Shown here in pieces: positions 51,906 through 60,298 of a stretch of 64,000 bases of DNA (positions are counted from its first letter, which is position 1; every line of letters starts with the position of its first letter). This DNA comes from an uncultured Ignavibacteria bacterium (lineage in GTDB: Bacteria; Bacteroidota; Ignavibacteria; SZUA-365). Under the pieces are notes generated by a model. The model saw only the letters and a list, made by a program, of their open reading frames with translations. It did not search any database and had not been told where the DNA came from. The translations under genes and the position numbers were made by a program. Location of the stretch: the NCBI GenBank assembly GCA_913061095.1, contig CAJXVM010000017.1:1-64000 (forward strand), read 5' to 3'.

Positions 51906-52892
51906 TTAGAGAGCATTCAATGTTTCAGTTTCGCGGTCTGCGGTCAGCACCCAGAACAGAGCCACACTTGCAGCAAATACGAGCAGACCGATGCCGCCGC
52001 TGATCAGCAGCACACCTGCGGATGGCGTCGCACCGGCGCTTTCCGCCGGCAGCAGCGTGTCGCTCTGAAAGACGTACAGCGCCACCACGGCCAGGGTGTT
52101 GTTTGTAATGTGCGCCACAACGGCGTAACCGATGGACCCGCTTCGCCAGGTAATGACGGCAAAGAACACGCCCAGCATCGTCAACGGCACGAAGGTCACC
52201 GGATTGAGATGAAAAAGCGAAAAAATCACGCCGTTGAGTAGCAGGGCCCAACGCACACGCATGCCGCGCTCAAAGGAATACTGCACGGTGCCCCGGAAGA
52301 GCACCTCCTCGCAGAATCCCGGTGTCAGGGCCACGACGACCCACACGAACAGCGCCTCCGTGGGAGAACGCATCGCGAGCAGCTTCCCGTAGAGTTCCTC
52401 GAGCAGTTGCTCGAATTCGTCGAGCAGCGGCAGGAGGGAATCCGGCAGAAGATAGTTCCGCAGCACATGCTGCTGAACCTCCACGTACGCCTGCACGACG
52501 TACTGCATGGCGATCACGGCCACGATGACACTGAGCAGCGGCAGCAGGCGCGGCATCTTCAGCCGCAGGACATCACGCACCTTCCACCGCTGCAGGCCAA
52601 GCAGCAGCAAAGCGGGCAGGACCAGGAATAGCAGCTGCGATATCACGGTCACCACACGCATGCCCTGGATATCTCCCTCCGCACCGAGACCGAAGAGCAG
52701 GAAGCTGATCAGTCCGCCCAGAATCTGGTAGGCAAAGAACGCCACGGCGAGCACCAGGAAGCCGAACACGACCGGTCCGATTAACGGAGGTGTTTCAATC
52801 GCTGCGAACGAGGGCGGCCCGATGCCACCGGAGGGCGGGGCGGTCTCCTGACCACCGTCCCTCGACTCCATGTTGTCGCGGGGATCATCCAT
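51906..52892 (-). CDS. CPBP-family intramembrane metalloprotease
   Basis: 328 residues with about eight membrane helices. Motif 1 is EE in GFCEEVLFRG, motif 2 is HxxxN in FSLFHLNP and motif 3 is the AHITNN region, as in the CPBP (CaaX/bacteriocin-processing, Rce1-like) family. A ~55-residue cytoplasmic N-terminus precedes the first helix. ATG 52892 has a GGAG site and overlaps the DHS-like stop by 8 bases. The substrate is unknown; many members act on lipoproteins or peptides. Confidence 0.9.
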   Translation of the reverse strand: MDDPRDNMESRDGGQETAPPSGGIGPPSFAAIETPPLIGPVVFGFLVLAVAFFAYQILGGLISFLLFGLGAEGDIQGMRVVTVISQLLFLVLPALLLLGLQRWKVRDVLRLKMPRLLPLLSVIVAVIAMQYVVQAYVEVQQHVLRNYLLPDSLLPLLDEFEQLLEELYGKLLAMRSPTEALFVWVVVALTPGFCEEVLFRGTVQYSFERGMRVRWALLLNGVIFSLFHLNPVTFVPLTMLGVFFAVITWRSGSIGYAVVAHITNNTLAVVALYVFQSDTLLPAESAGATPSAGVLLISGGIGLLVFAASVALFWVLTADRETETLNAL

Positions 52893-53844
52893 CAGGATTC
52901 TCCACGAGCTGGCGATGAACCATGGCAGCAAGCAGGGGCAGCATGAGTTCATGATGCCCGGTGAAGACGTATCCCCGGCCCGAGCCGAGCGTGGGACGCG
53001 TCACCACGTTCATGTTCGGCCGGTAATGCTGTATCATATCGAAATTCGCGGCGGCAAAACCGCTGGCGGGATATCCAAGATTGCGCACCACCGTCAGGGC
53101 TTTGAGAAAGACCTCCGGCAGGATGACAGCGGATCCCATGTTGCAGACAACCGATTGCGCATCAAGACCGCTGACGGAATGCGCCAGAACGCGGAAATCA
53201 CGGAAACTCATTTCCCCCGTCACTCCCCCGTCCATCGTCGGTTGCTGATGAACGATGTCAGTGCCGATCGCGGCATGGATGCTGACCGGCACGTTCAGTC
53301 GAACGCCGGCGGCAAGGATGCTGTAAGCGAGATGGGGTGCTCCGGCGGCAGTCAGCGCACGGCCGATGGCTTCGCCGAAACCACAGCTGTCTATCTTCAT
53401 GGAGGATTTGAGACTGCCGTTGATGAATTCACCGGTCTCCCGCCACATGCCGAACGAGCCGTCCTGCAGGTTGGTCGCGACATCCTCTGACGTCACCCCG
53501 AACAGGGCGGATTCGGAATCGTGAATAGCCCCCGCGCTGTTCATGGCAACATGCGTCAGGATGCCGCGCTCCATCAGATCGATGACCACGGGTGCGAGCC
53601 CGACCTTGATGACATGCGCGCCCATCATGAATATGCACGGGCGCTCCGCGCGCCGCGCCGCGGCGACCGCCGCCGAGAACTCACGCAGCTCCCGCGCCTT
53701 GAGAATGTCAGGGAGTGTATCGAGGAAATCCGCGAAACTGCCGCTCCCGTCAAACGGACGCGCACAGGCGTCCAGCGTCACCTTGTTCTGGCGCTGCTGA
53801 ACGGACTGCGTCCTGATTGAGGAAAAATCGAGCTGTGAAAACAT
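52885..53844 (-). CDS. Deoxyhypusine-synthase-like protein
   Basis: 319 residues from ATG 53844 (GGAGAG site). FMMGAHVIKVGLAPVVIDLMERG, NSAGAIHDSESALFGVTSEDVA and SIHAAIGTDIVHQQPTMDGG match the Rossmann core and NAD-binding region of the DHS family (PF01916). The catalytic lysine site of eukaryotic/archaeal DHS (PKHH-like) is not visible; the gene is in a bacterium without an obvious eIF5A. In bacteria such proteins make homospermidine or related polyamines or are uncharacterised. Function uncertain. Confidence 0.8.
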   Translation of the reverse strand: MFSQLDFSSIRTQSVQQRQNKVTLDACARPFDGSGSFADFLDTLPDILKARELREFSAAVAAARRAERPCIFMMGAHVIKVGLAPVVIDLMERGILTHVAMNSAGAIHDSESALFGVTSEDVATNLQDGSFGMWRETGEFINGSLKSSMKIDSCGFGEAIGRALTAAGAPHLAYSILAAGVRLNVPVSIHAAIGTDIVHQQPTMDGGVTGEMSFRDFRVLAHSVSGLDAQSVVCNMGSAVILPEVFLKALTVVRNLGYPASGFAAANFDMIQHYRPNMNVVTRPTLGSGRGYVFTGHHELMLPLLAAMVHRQLVENPDG

Positions 53845-53906
53845 GGCAGACTCTCCGGATAAACACGGTATCTTTCCGCTGTGCGAAAGCATAAAGTACG
53901 AAAAAG

Positions 53907-53936
53907 TCCTTCCCCGTGCATGGATTTGGGGAAGGA
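53907..53936 (-). terminator. Rho-independent terminator after the AsnB-like gene
   Basis: TCCTTCCCC (53907-53915) pairs with GGGGAAGGA (53928-53936) in a 9-bp perfect stem, with 12 loop bases and a CTTTTTC run next on the minus strand. It separates the AsnB-like transcript from the DHS-like gene. Confidence 0.85.
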
Positions 53937-54031
53937 GCGCATCGCGTACGTGAAGACCGGAACCGCCAGACAGGACGGATGGGTGAAGTGTCCCGAAAGA
54001 TCGGATCAGAGGGGACGATCAAGGGAAACAA

Positions 54032-55813
54032 TCACGAAAATCGGCGCAGCAGACTGCGGGGATGCGAGAGCACGAGCAGCCAGCCGGCGGCGGCAGTATC
54101 CGAGAGACCGCCGAGCCGCAGCCGGGCGAGAAAGGCGTCTGTCGCTTCGGGAGACAGCGGTGCAGGAGGCGGCTGCGCATGGCGAAACAGCGCATGCAGC
54201 GGACCAGCGAACCACTCGGCATGCAGGGCGCTCGAGCGCCGAAGGCTCAGCCGTCCGTGCACCCTGCCAGGCAGGTGCGGCAGCACTCTGCGCTCCCAGA
54301 AGGCAGGCAGCAGCGCCAGTGGACGCCATTTCACCGGGATGGTCCGCACATCGGCATAGGAGCGCGGATACCGCAGCAGACGAGGAGCAAAGCGCTGGAG
54401 CACTTCTCGCTGCAGCCATTCTGCACTGCGCTGTGCCTCGGGCATGCGAAGCAGGATATCGAGATAGTCGAGATCGTAATACGGGGTGAGAAAACGCACG
54501 TGGTGGTTCTGCACGGCGGCGGCATCGGTCGCGTGATGAGGCAGCAGCTGCTGCAGGTACAGGGTGTCCGCCGCGGCACCCGGCGCGTGGAAATCCGCCG
54601 GATCGGGAAGCAGGTGCGAAAAACGCTCCTTCGCCGTCGCTTCGATGCTCCGCCGTTCATCCTCGGGCAGCAGCGCGAGCAGTCCCTCACGGCGGAGCTG
54701 CGCCCAGAGACTGTCGACAAGCTGATCGCGGTCACGCGCGCCGCCCGCCGCCCGACGCAGCGCGAAGCCGCGTTCCATGTACGTATTCACGCCGTCGATA
54801 ATGGACGGCGTGTACTCGGCATGCACCCGGTAGAGATACGGCAGATGCAGGAGGTCACCGCAACACTGGCTGTTGCCCGCTTCGACGAGCCGGCGCAGAT
54901 CTTCCTCGGCTCCGGCCAGAAACGCATCGCCGATACGCGCGATGCGATGCGGCAGCCCGTGATCCGCCGAGATGCACTGCGCAATCTGCAGGTCGTAGCC
55001 GTCCGCCGCGGCATGCGTCACCGCGGTGGCGGGTGTGCGGTCATGCAGAAGCACGGCCCAGATGACACGTGAATCGATACCCCCGGTGAGCGCCGCATGC
55101 GGCTGGTCGCCCACCAGCTTCACCGTTCTGCGCACGGACTCGGCGAAAGCATCCGCCGCGTGTTCGACGGAACCATGCACGTCGAAGCGAGGCGCCCAGT
55201 ACCGTGTACTTTCCTCCGCCCCTGTCTGCGCGGTCCGGCGCAGCAGCGTCGCGCCGGACATCTTGCGCACGCCCTCGATGAGCGTGTCGTCGCCGAACAG
55301 CGTCTGTGCGGCCAGCAGTTCGGCAAGCGCTCCGCGGTTCAGCCGCGCTTCGGACGGAATGAGTGTCAGCAGAATCTCCATCGAGGAGGAGGCGACGAAC
55401 ACATCGCTGTCGGACCAGACATAGAGGGGAATCGAAGCGAACGGGTCAGAGGCGAGAGTGAGTGTGCCCTCCCGCCAAGACGCCGCGGAGAACATGCCGT
55501 TGCAGTGCGTTCGGCAGTCAAGATCCCGTTCCCCGAGACGTGCGGGATTGCCGGTCAGTACTGATGGTACATAGGTCCAGCCCTCGAACACCCCGAGCCT
55601 GTCTCCGGTATCGCTGCGCTCAAGCGTGAGCCAGGGATGTGCGTCCTGGCCGCCGTGCGATCCGATGACCGCTCCGAGCATGCAGCGCGCGTCGTGCGAG
55701 ACGACGAAATCCAGGCGCTCGTCGCTGGCGAGCAGAGACGCGATACGCCCCTGCAGAACATCCGTCTGCAGGGGCCGTGTTGCGCAAAGTGCGATAATTC
55801 CGTTCGCGAGCAT
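54032..55813 (-). CDS. Asparagine-synthase-like ATP pyrophosphatase, glutaminase Cys absent
   Basis: 593 residues. The N-terminal ~190 residues fold like a class II glutamine amidotransferase (NGMFSAASW, SDPFASIPLYVW) but lack the nucleophile: residue 2 is Leu, not Cys. The synthetase domain begins at the PP-loop LTGGIDSR (T243-S248, first Ser to Thr) and includes a conserved aspartate-rich region (YYDLDYLDIL). This form is used in peptide or sugar modification (lasso peptide cyclases, capsule). A role here is inference; no precursor peptide or partner is adjacent. The terminator after it makes it monocistronic or the end of an operon. Confidence 0.75.
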   Translation of the reverse strand: MLANGIIALCATRPLQTDVLQGRIASLLASDERLDFVVSHDARCMLGAVIGSHGGQDAHPWLTLERSDTGDRLGVFEGWTYVPSVLTGNPARLGERDLDCRTHCNGMFSAASWREGTLTLASDPFASIPLYVWSDSDVFVASSSMEILLTLIPSEARLNRGALAELLAAQTLFGDDTLIEGVRKMSGATLLRRTAQTGAEESTRYWAPRFDVHGSVEHAADAFAESVRRTVKLVGDQPHAALTGGIDSRVIWAVLLHDRTPATAVTHAAADGYDLQIAQCISADHGLPHRIARIGDAFLAGAEEDLRRLVEAGNSQCCGDLLHLPYLYRVHAEYTPSIIDGVNTYMERGFALRRAAGGARDRDQLVDSLWAQLRREGLLALLPEDERRSIEATAKERFSHLLPDPADFHAPGAAADTLYLQQLLPHHATDAAAVQNHHVRFLTPYYDLDYLDILLRMPEAQRSAEWLQREVLQRFAPRLLRYPRSYADVRTIPVKWRPLALLPAFWERRVLPHLPGRVHGRLSLRRSSALHAEWFAGPLHALFRHAQPPPAPLSPEATDAFLARLRLGGLSDTAAAGWLLVLSHPRSLLRRFS

Positions 55814-55834
55814 GGGAGACGGAGAATGTACGGA

Positions 55835-56647
55835 CTATTCAATGCGGGCGCGCACCGGACCGCGCAGGCCCTTGTATTCAATCAGTTCGGAGGTGATGGA
55901 TCCAATGGGAATTTCCGCGTCAACCTGAACGGGCATGCGGCGGTCATCGTCGGTGAGCCAGACCAGGATGCGCCCGGAGGCTTTGAACAGGCCTCCTTCC
56001 TCCATGACCGGCTCCAGCACGATGGTGCGGAAGGTACCGGCCTCGACCTCAACCTCTTCTCTGCCGTGATAGACCACGGTGAGCGTATAGGTGCTGTCCT
56101 TGTAAAAATTCTGCAGTTCCACCTTCTCGCCTCTGCGCATCCCGCGATAATCGTAGGTGCGCATGAAATAGAACGCGGAGACCACATCGTGCGTGAATGC
56201 CGGGACGGGATAGACTCCCTCGCTGGTATAGGCCTTTTCCTTTACGTGGTCGAAGCGCGCACTGAAATCGCGGCGATAGCCGCCCTCGCGGATCTGCTGG
56301 ATGAACTTCCATGGGAACAGTCCCTCGGCGTCGATATGGGATTCATAGCGGTCACGCACGCGATAGAAGGAATCGAAAAACGGCTTGGATTTCACGAGGA
56401 ACTGCACGTGATAACATTTGCGACCCTTCTGCCAGGAATAGCGCGGGATGGCCATTTTCGCCTGCCCGGCCGTGATGAACCCGTAATTCACATCGAAAAT
56501 CAGTTCCTCCCCGACGTCGAAGGCATTCTGATCAATGCTGCGGAAACGCGACGCGCGCTCCTCCGAGGACGTTTTCTGCGCCATGAGGGAAGGGAACACG
56601 AGGGTTATCTGAAAAACGACGAGACAGCTGTATATGAGCAGTTTCAT
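55835..56647 (-). CDS. DUF3108 exported protein
   Basis: 270 residues from ATG 56647 (GGAG site). Signal peptide to about LMAQ (24), then a beta-rich domain with GEELIFDVNYGFITAGQAKM and VDAEIPIGSITSELIEYKG, the DUF3108 pattern. DUF3108 proteins are periplasmic or outer-membrane-associated in Bacteroidota; function unknown. It lies 21 bases upstream of the AsnB-like gene. Confidence 0.85.
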   Translation of the reverse strand: MKLLIYSCLVVFQITLVFPSLMAQKTSSEERASRFRSIDQNAFDVGEELIFDVNYGFITAGQAKMAIPRYSWQKGRKCYHVQFLVKSKPFFDSFYRVRDRYESHIDAEGLFPWKFIQQIREGGYRRDFSARFDHVKEKAYTSEGVYPVPAFTHDVVSAFYFMRTYDYRGMRRGEKVELQNFYKDSTYTLTVVYHGREEVEVEAGTFRTIVLEPVMEEGGLFKASGRILVWLTDDDRRMPVQVDAEIPIGSITSELIEYKGLRGPVRARIE

Positions 56648-56814
56648 GATCAAACTCCGTTGTTTGCTCATTGTACCCGCTGCTCCTTGCTGCTGTTCCC
56701 GAATTGTGATTGACATTATTGTATACTCGCTATTTCCAGTGTCAGAGGCAAGGGAATTGGACGGTAACACCGGTTCATGCGGGACTGCACGTCCGGGCGG
56801 AGGATGTGAGCAAA

Positions 56815-57840
56815 TCACAGCGGATCCAGCGCCATGAGTGCGGTGAATGCGGCCTGCGCGGAGATGCGGCGCATGTCGTCGTGACGACTGCAGCGTCCCC
56901 GCAGGCAGTCGCGGCACTGTGGTTCGGGATCGGGTGTGAGGACTGCGGCGCGCGGGCCGAGCGGCCCCCACCGGCGAGGATGGGTCACGCGCGCGAAAGG
57001 ATAGAGACCGAGGACCGGAGTTCCGACGGCGGCAGCGATATGGAGTGGACCTGTGGAATTCGCCACGGTGAACTCTGCTCCGGCAAGAATGCCGGCGAGC
57101 AGCGCCAGGGATACCGGGTGCTCAAGCATATGGACCTGCGTACCGGCGTCGCGCCGCACGTTTTCCATCAGCGCGCGCTCCGCTGTCGTCCCCGTAAGCA
57201 GCAGCTGCAGACCGGGATGGGCGGTCACAAGTGCGGATGCAAGCTCCGCGAAACGTTCCGGAGGCCAGTCCTTCGCAGATCCTCCGCTTCCGGGATGCAG
57301 CACACCATACGGGTGTTCATCACGGACACCGGCGGCGCGAATTGCAGCGCTCGCCTCTGCACTCAGCGTATCGGGAATGTCGAGTCGCGGCAGGAGGTCG
57401 TCGGGGACCGTGATATCGACACTGCGGAGGAGATTGAGATTGTAATCGCGTTCGTGCATGACCGATGGCTGCCGATGCTCATGCACGCGATGGGTGAAGA
57501 GAGGAGCATACCATCGGAAGGCCGTGCCGACGCGCACAGGGATGCGGGCCCGTCGTGCGGCCCGCGCCAGCCGGGGACGCGGAAAGGCGAACAGCGCCAT
57601 GTCGAAATGCCGATCGCGGAGAGCGCGCACGTAACCCGCGCGCTCCCGCGAAAGATCACGCTCCGGGATGCTGATGACGTCATCGACGAACGGACAGAGT
57701 GTGGCAAGCTCATGCGTGTATTCCTGCACGCAGAACGTTACCTGCGCTTCCGGGTCATACCGCTTCAGCGCTTCGGCCATCGGCAGTGTCAGGATGACAT
57801 CACCGATGCGGTCGGTACGGAATATGCAGTATCGCGCCAC
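56815..57840 (-). CDS. Glycosyltransferase family 9 (heptosyltransferase-like)
   Basis: 341 residues, GTG start at 57840. FRTDRIGDVILTLPMAEAL and GVLHPGSGGSAKDWPPERFAEL are the GT9 N- and C-domain signatures, with NSTGPLHIAAAVGTPVLGLY after them. It adds heptose or a related sugar to lipopolysaccharide core. The spacer to the DUF3108 gene (168 bases) has no clear hairpin. Confidence 0.93.
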   Translation of the reverse strand: MARYCIFRTDRIGDVILTLPMAEALKRYDPEAQVTFCVQEYTHELATLCPFVDDVISIPERDLSRERAGYVRALRDRHFDMALFAFPRPRLARAARRARIPVRVGTAFRWYAPLFTHRVHEHRQPSVMHERDYNLNLLRSVDITVPDDLLPRLDIPDTLSAEASAAIRAAGVRDEHPYGVLHPGSGGSAKDWPPERFAELASALVTAHPGLQLLLTGTTAERALMENVRRDAGTQVHMLEHPVSLALLAGILAGAEFTVANSTGPLHIAAAVGTPVLGLYPFARVTHPRRWGPLGPRAAVLTPDPEPQCRDCLRGRCSRHDDMRRISAQAAFTALMALDPL

Positions 57841-57855
57841 GACCTCCCGCCGGGA

Positions 57856-58458
57856 TCAGAGCCGCTTCATGAGTTCTTCGGCGCGCGCGGCATCCGGCGA
57901 GTCGGGGTGCTTCATGATAAGCTCGTTCCAGATTTCCTTCGCCTTCTCCGGCTGGTCGGTGGCTGCATACAATGCGCCGAGATTATATCTGGCCGTGGTG
58001 TTTTCAGGATCGAGACGCAGGACCTCGCGGGTGATTTCCTCGGCTTTGTCCTTCCTGTCGGTTTCGAAGTATGCAACGGAGAGATCCAGCATCACGGGAA
58101 TGTTTTTCGGCGCCGCTTCATGATAGCGCTCAAAGAGCGGCAGCGACTTTTTCGCCTGATGCGCATCGAGCAGCATGCGGGCGTACACCAGCACGTCGCT
58201 CGTGTCCGACTCGTCCTGCACCGCAATCTTTTCGCCGAGACGCTTGAACTCTTCCATGAATTCGGAGCGCACATTTCCCGCGCCCGGCTGTCCCGCTCCG
58301 GGCATGTCCTCCATGCCGTCGATGTCGGGATGTCCCGGCGGCATCTGCGCCTGCTCGGCCGTCTGCTGCGCCGGTTCGCCATCCGGCAGCAGAAGAACCA
58401 CGACCACGACGGCGACGAGAACCAGTCCGATGATGATATAAAGACGGGATACGTTCAT
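57856..58458 (-). CDS. Membrane-anchored TPR protein
   Basis: 200 residues: one N-terminal helix (about 6-25), a Pro/Gly/Met-rich linker (MPPGHPDIDGMEDMPGAG), then TPR repeats (VLVYARMLLDAHQAKKS, YNLGALYAATDQPEKAKEIW). The linker's Met and His residues could bind copper, but this is speculative. The AAAGGA ribosome site is good. It precedes the GT9 gene by 15 bases. Confidence 0.85.
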   Translation of the reverse strand: MNVSRLYIIIGLVLVAVVVVVLLLPDGEPAQQTAEQAQMPPGHPDIDGMEDMPGAGQPGAGNVRSEFMEEFKRLGEKIAVQDESDTSDVLVYARMLLDAHQAKKSLPLFERYHEAAPKNIPVMLDLSVAYFETDRKDKAEEITREVLRLDPENTTARYNLGALYAATDQPEKAKEIWNELIMKHPDSPDAARAEELMKRL

Positions 58459-58642
58459 GTTCTTTCCTTTATGTCTGTACGTTCACATGCGCTGGATGCG
58501 GAATCCATCCATAATGATACGAAAAAAATGCTGCAGAATTGAGCGTCACGGACCGGGAGGGCGGATTTCCGCCCTGATCGCGGCGGGACTTTCACGGAAG
58601 TCCGGGTTGTGCGATATTGGGTGAATCATTGCCGTTTCATCA

Positions 58643-59266
58643 ATGTCTGAATCTTTCGTGCAGCCCTCTTCCCTGGTTCTCGCATCCCGTTCGCCCCGCC
58701 GGAAGAATCTCCTGCAGCAGATCGGCCTGCGCTTCGAGTCGATTGCGAGCGATGTGGATGAGATCATTGACATCCCGGTGTCGCCGGAGGAGCATGTCAT
58801 GATTCTCGCCGAACGCAAGGCTCGCGATGTGGCCTTCCGCCTGACCGGCGGTGTCGTGATCGGGGCGGATACCATCGTCGTGCACGACGATGAAATCATC
58901 GAGAAACCGACATCCGAGGACGACGCCGTCCGCATCCTGCAGCGACTGAGCGCACAGCGGCACGATGTGTACACGGGGTTTTCACTGGTGGAGGTGCCCG
59001 GCATGCGGACGCTCACCCGCTTCGAGCGCACGAAGGTCTGGTTCAGGCGGCTTGATACCGACGAAATCATTTCGTATGTACAGTCAGGCAGTCCGATGGA
59101 CAAAGCCGGCGCATACGGCATTCAGGACGACTTCGGCGCCGTGTTCGTGCGTAAAATCGTCGGAGATTTCTATAACGTGATGGGACTGCCGCTCAGCAGA
59201 TTCTACTGCAGCCTCAAGGAATTCACTCAGACACCGCCGGAAACGGATGGGATCGAACTGGCGTAA
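58643..59266 (+). CDS. maf: Maf-family nucleotide pyrophosphatase
   Basis: 207 residues. The N-terminal SxRR motif LVLASRSPRRKNLLQQIGL and GGVVIGADTIVVHDDEIIEKP (substrate Asp) match the Maf/YceF family, which hydrolyses dTTP, UTP or modified pyrimidine triphosphates and so cleans the nucleotide pool. The 184-base region upstream is divergent from the TPR gene and holds a 6-bp hairpin at 58559-58574. Confidence 0.94.
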   Translation: MSESFVQPSSLVLASRSPRRKNLLQQIGLRFESIASDVDEIIDIPVSPEEHVMILAERKARDVAFRLTGGVVIGADTIVVHDDEIIEKPTSEDDAVRILQRLSAQRHDVYTGFSLVEVPGMRTLTRFERTKVWFRRLDTDEIISYVQSGSPMDKAGAYGIQDDFGAVFVRKIVGDFYNVMGLPLSRFYCSLKEFTQTPPETDGIELA

Positions 59267-60218
59267 AAAACTGCTGCTTTCTCTCGCCTTCGGCGCGCTG
59301 GTTTTCATCGCGCTGACGATATACGCCGATCTCGACGAACTGATCGAGGCCTTCGCGGATTTCAACTGGTGGTTCGCGCCGCTGATTCTCTGCTGCACGC
59401 TGTTGAATTATGTTTTTCGATACTGGAAATGGGAATTCTACACGGCCACGCTTGACATGCGTCCCCGGCGCCGTGACAACCTGATCATATTCTTCACCGC
59501 CTTTACCATGGCGGTCACGCCGGGGAAGTTCGGCGAAGTACTGAAGTCCTATCTTCTCAAACGTGTGAACGGAACGCCGATCAGCCGCTCTGCGCCCATC
59601 GTCGTCGCTGAGCGCCTGACGGATTTCATCGGCCTGGTGCTGCTGCTCATCGTCGGAGCATACATGTTCGACATCAGCCGCACCGCGGTGATTGCCTTTG
59701 CTGTATTTTTCGCCCTGCTCACGATGCTGCTCGCCTGGCGGCGCGGCTCCATCGCGGTGATCGAGCTGTTCGGGAAGCTGCCCATCATGCATCGCTTTCT
59801 CGAGCATGCCCGCAGCGCCTACGAAAGCATGTATATCATGCTGCGCCCGCGGCCGCTGTTCATTTCCGTGGTGCTCAGCGTCGTGGCCTGGTTCTTCGAA
59901 TGTTTTGGATACTACATTGTGCTCCACGTCTTCGAGGCCCCGCCGACGGTACTCAAGGCCACGTTCATCTATGCGTTTTCCACCGTCATCGGGGCGGTGA
60001 GCATGCTGCCCGGCGGACTGGGCACGACCGAGGGGAGCCTGACCGGTCTGGCACAGCTTGCCGGAGCCACGAAAGAAGTCGCCGTGGCCTCGACATTCAT
60101 CATCCGCAGTGCGACGCTGTGGTTCGCGGTGGTCATCGGGGTAATCGTGACCTTCGCCTTCCAGAACCGCCTCCATGTAAACCTTGACGAGATTCCGCTC
60201 GAGGATCTCGAAGCCTGA
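59247..60218 (+). CDS. UPF0104/lysylphosphatidylglycerol-synthase-type membrane protein
   Basis: 323 residues with about eight membrane helices. TPGKFGEVLKSYLLKRVNG and SMLPGGLGTTEGSLTGLA match the UPF0104 (AglD/MprF flippase-domain) family. It may transfer or flip lipids or sugars; the substrate is unknown. Its start overlaps the last 20 bases of maf, so the two are coupled. Confidence 0.9.
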   Translation: MGSNWRKKLLLSLAFGALVFIALTIYADLDELIEAFADFNWWFAPLILCCTLLNYVFRYWKWEFYTATLDMRPRRRDNLIIFFTAFTMAVTPGKFGEVLKSYLLKRVNGTPISRSAPIVVAERLTDFIGLVLLLIVGAYMFDISRTAVIAFAVFFALLTMLLAWRRGSIAVIELFGKLPIMHRFLEHARSAYESMYIMLRPRPLFISVVLSVVAWFFECFGYYIVLHVFEAPPTVLKATFIYAFSTVIGAVSMLPGGLGTTEGSLTGLAQLAGATKEVAVASTFIIRSATLWFAVVIGVIVTFAFQNRLHVNLDEIPLEDLEA

Positions 60219-60298
60219 GGGAAACTGCTTATCGCGCGGCGATACGCTTCTGCCGCGCAGACTGACATACGCTTTCGTTCAATTAGGGAGAACACATC

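Noticed and set aside
56648-56971. N-terminal extension of the DUF3108 frame
   Set aside because: The extension runs into the GT9 gene in another frame and lacks a signal peptide; ATG 56647 has both ribosome site and signal.
54032-58458. Lasso-peptide or ribosomal-peptide cluster around the AsnB-like gene
   Set aside because: No B1/B2 protease, precursor peptide or exporter is present; the neighbours are DUF3108, GT9 and a TPR protein.
58559-58574. Hairpin GGGCGG-ATTT-CCGCCC as a terminator
   Set aside because: It lies between divergent genes, so nothing ends there; it may be an operator or chance.
60234-60258. Terminator hairpin after the UPF0104 gene
   Set aside because: GCGCGGC/GCCGCGC can pair, but there is no T-run and the next gene on the same strand starts 41 bases later.
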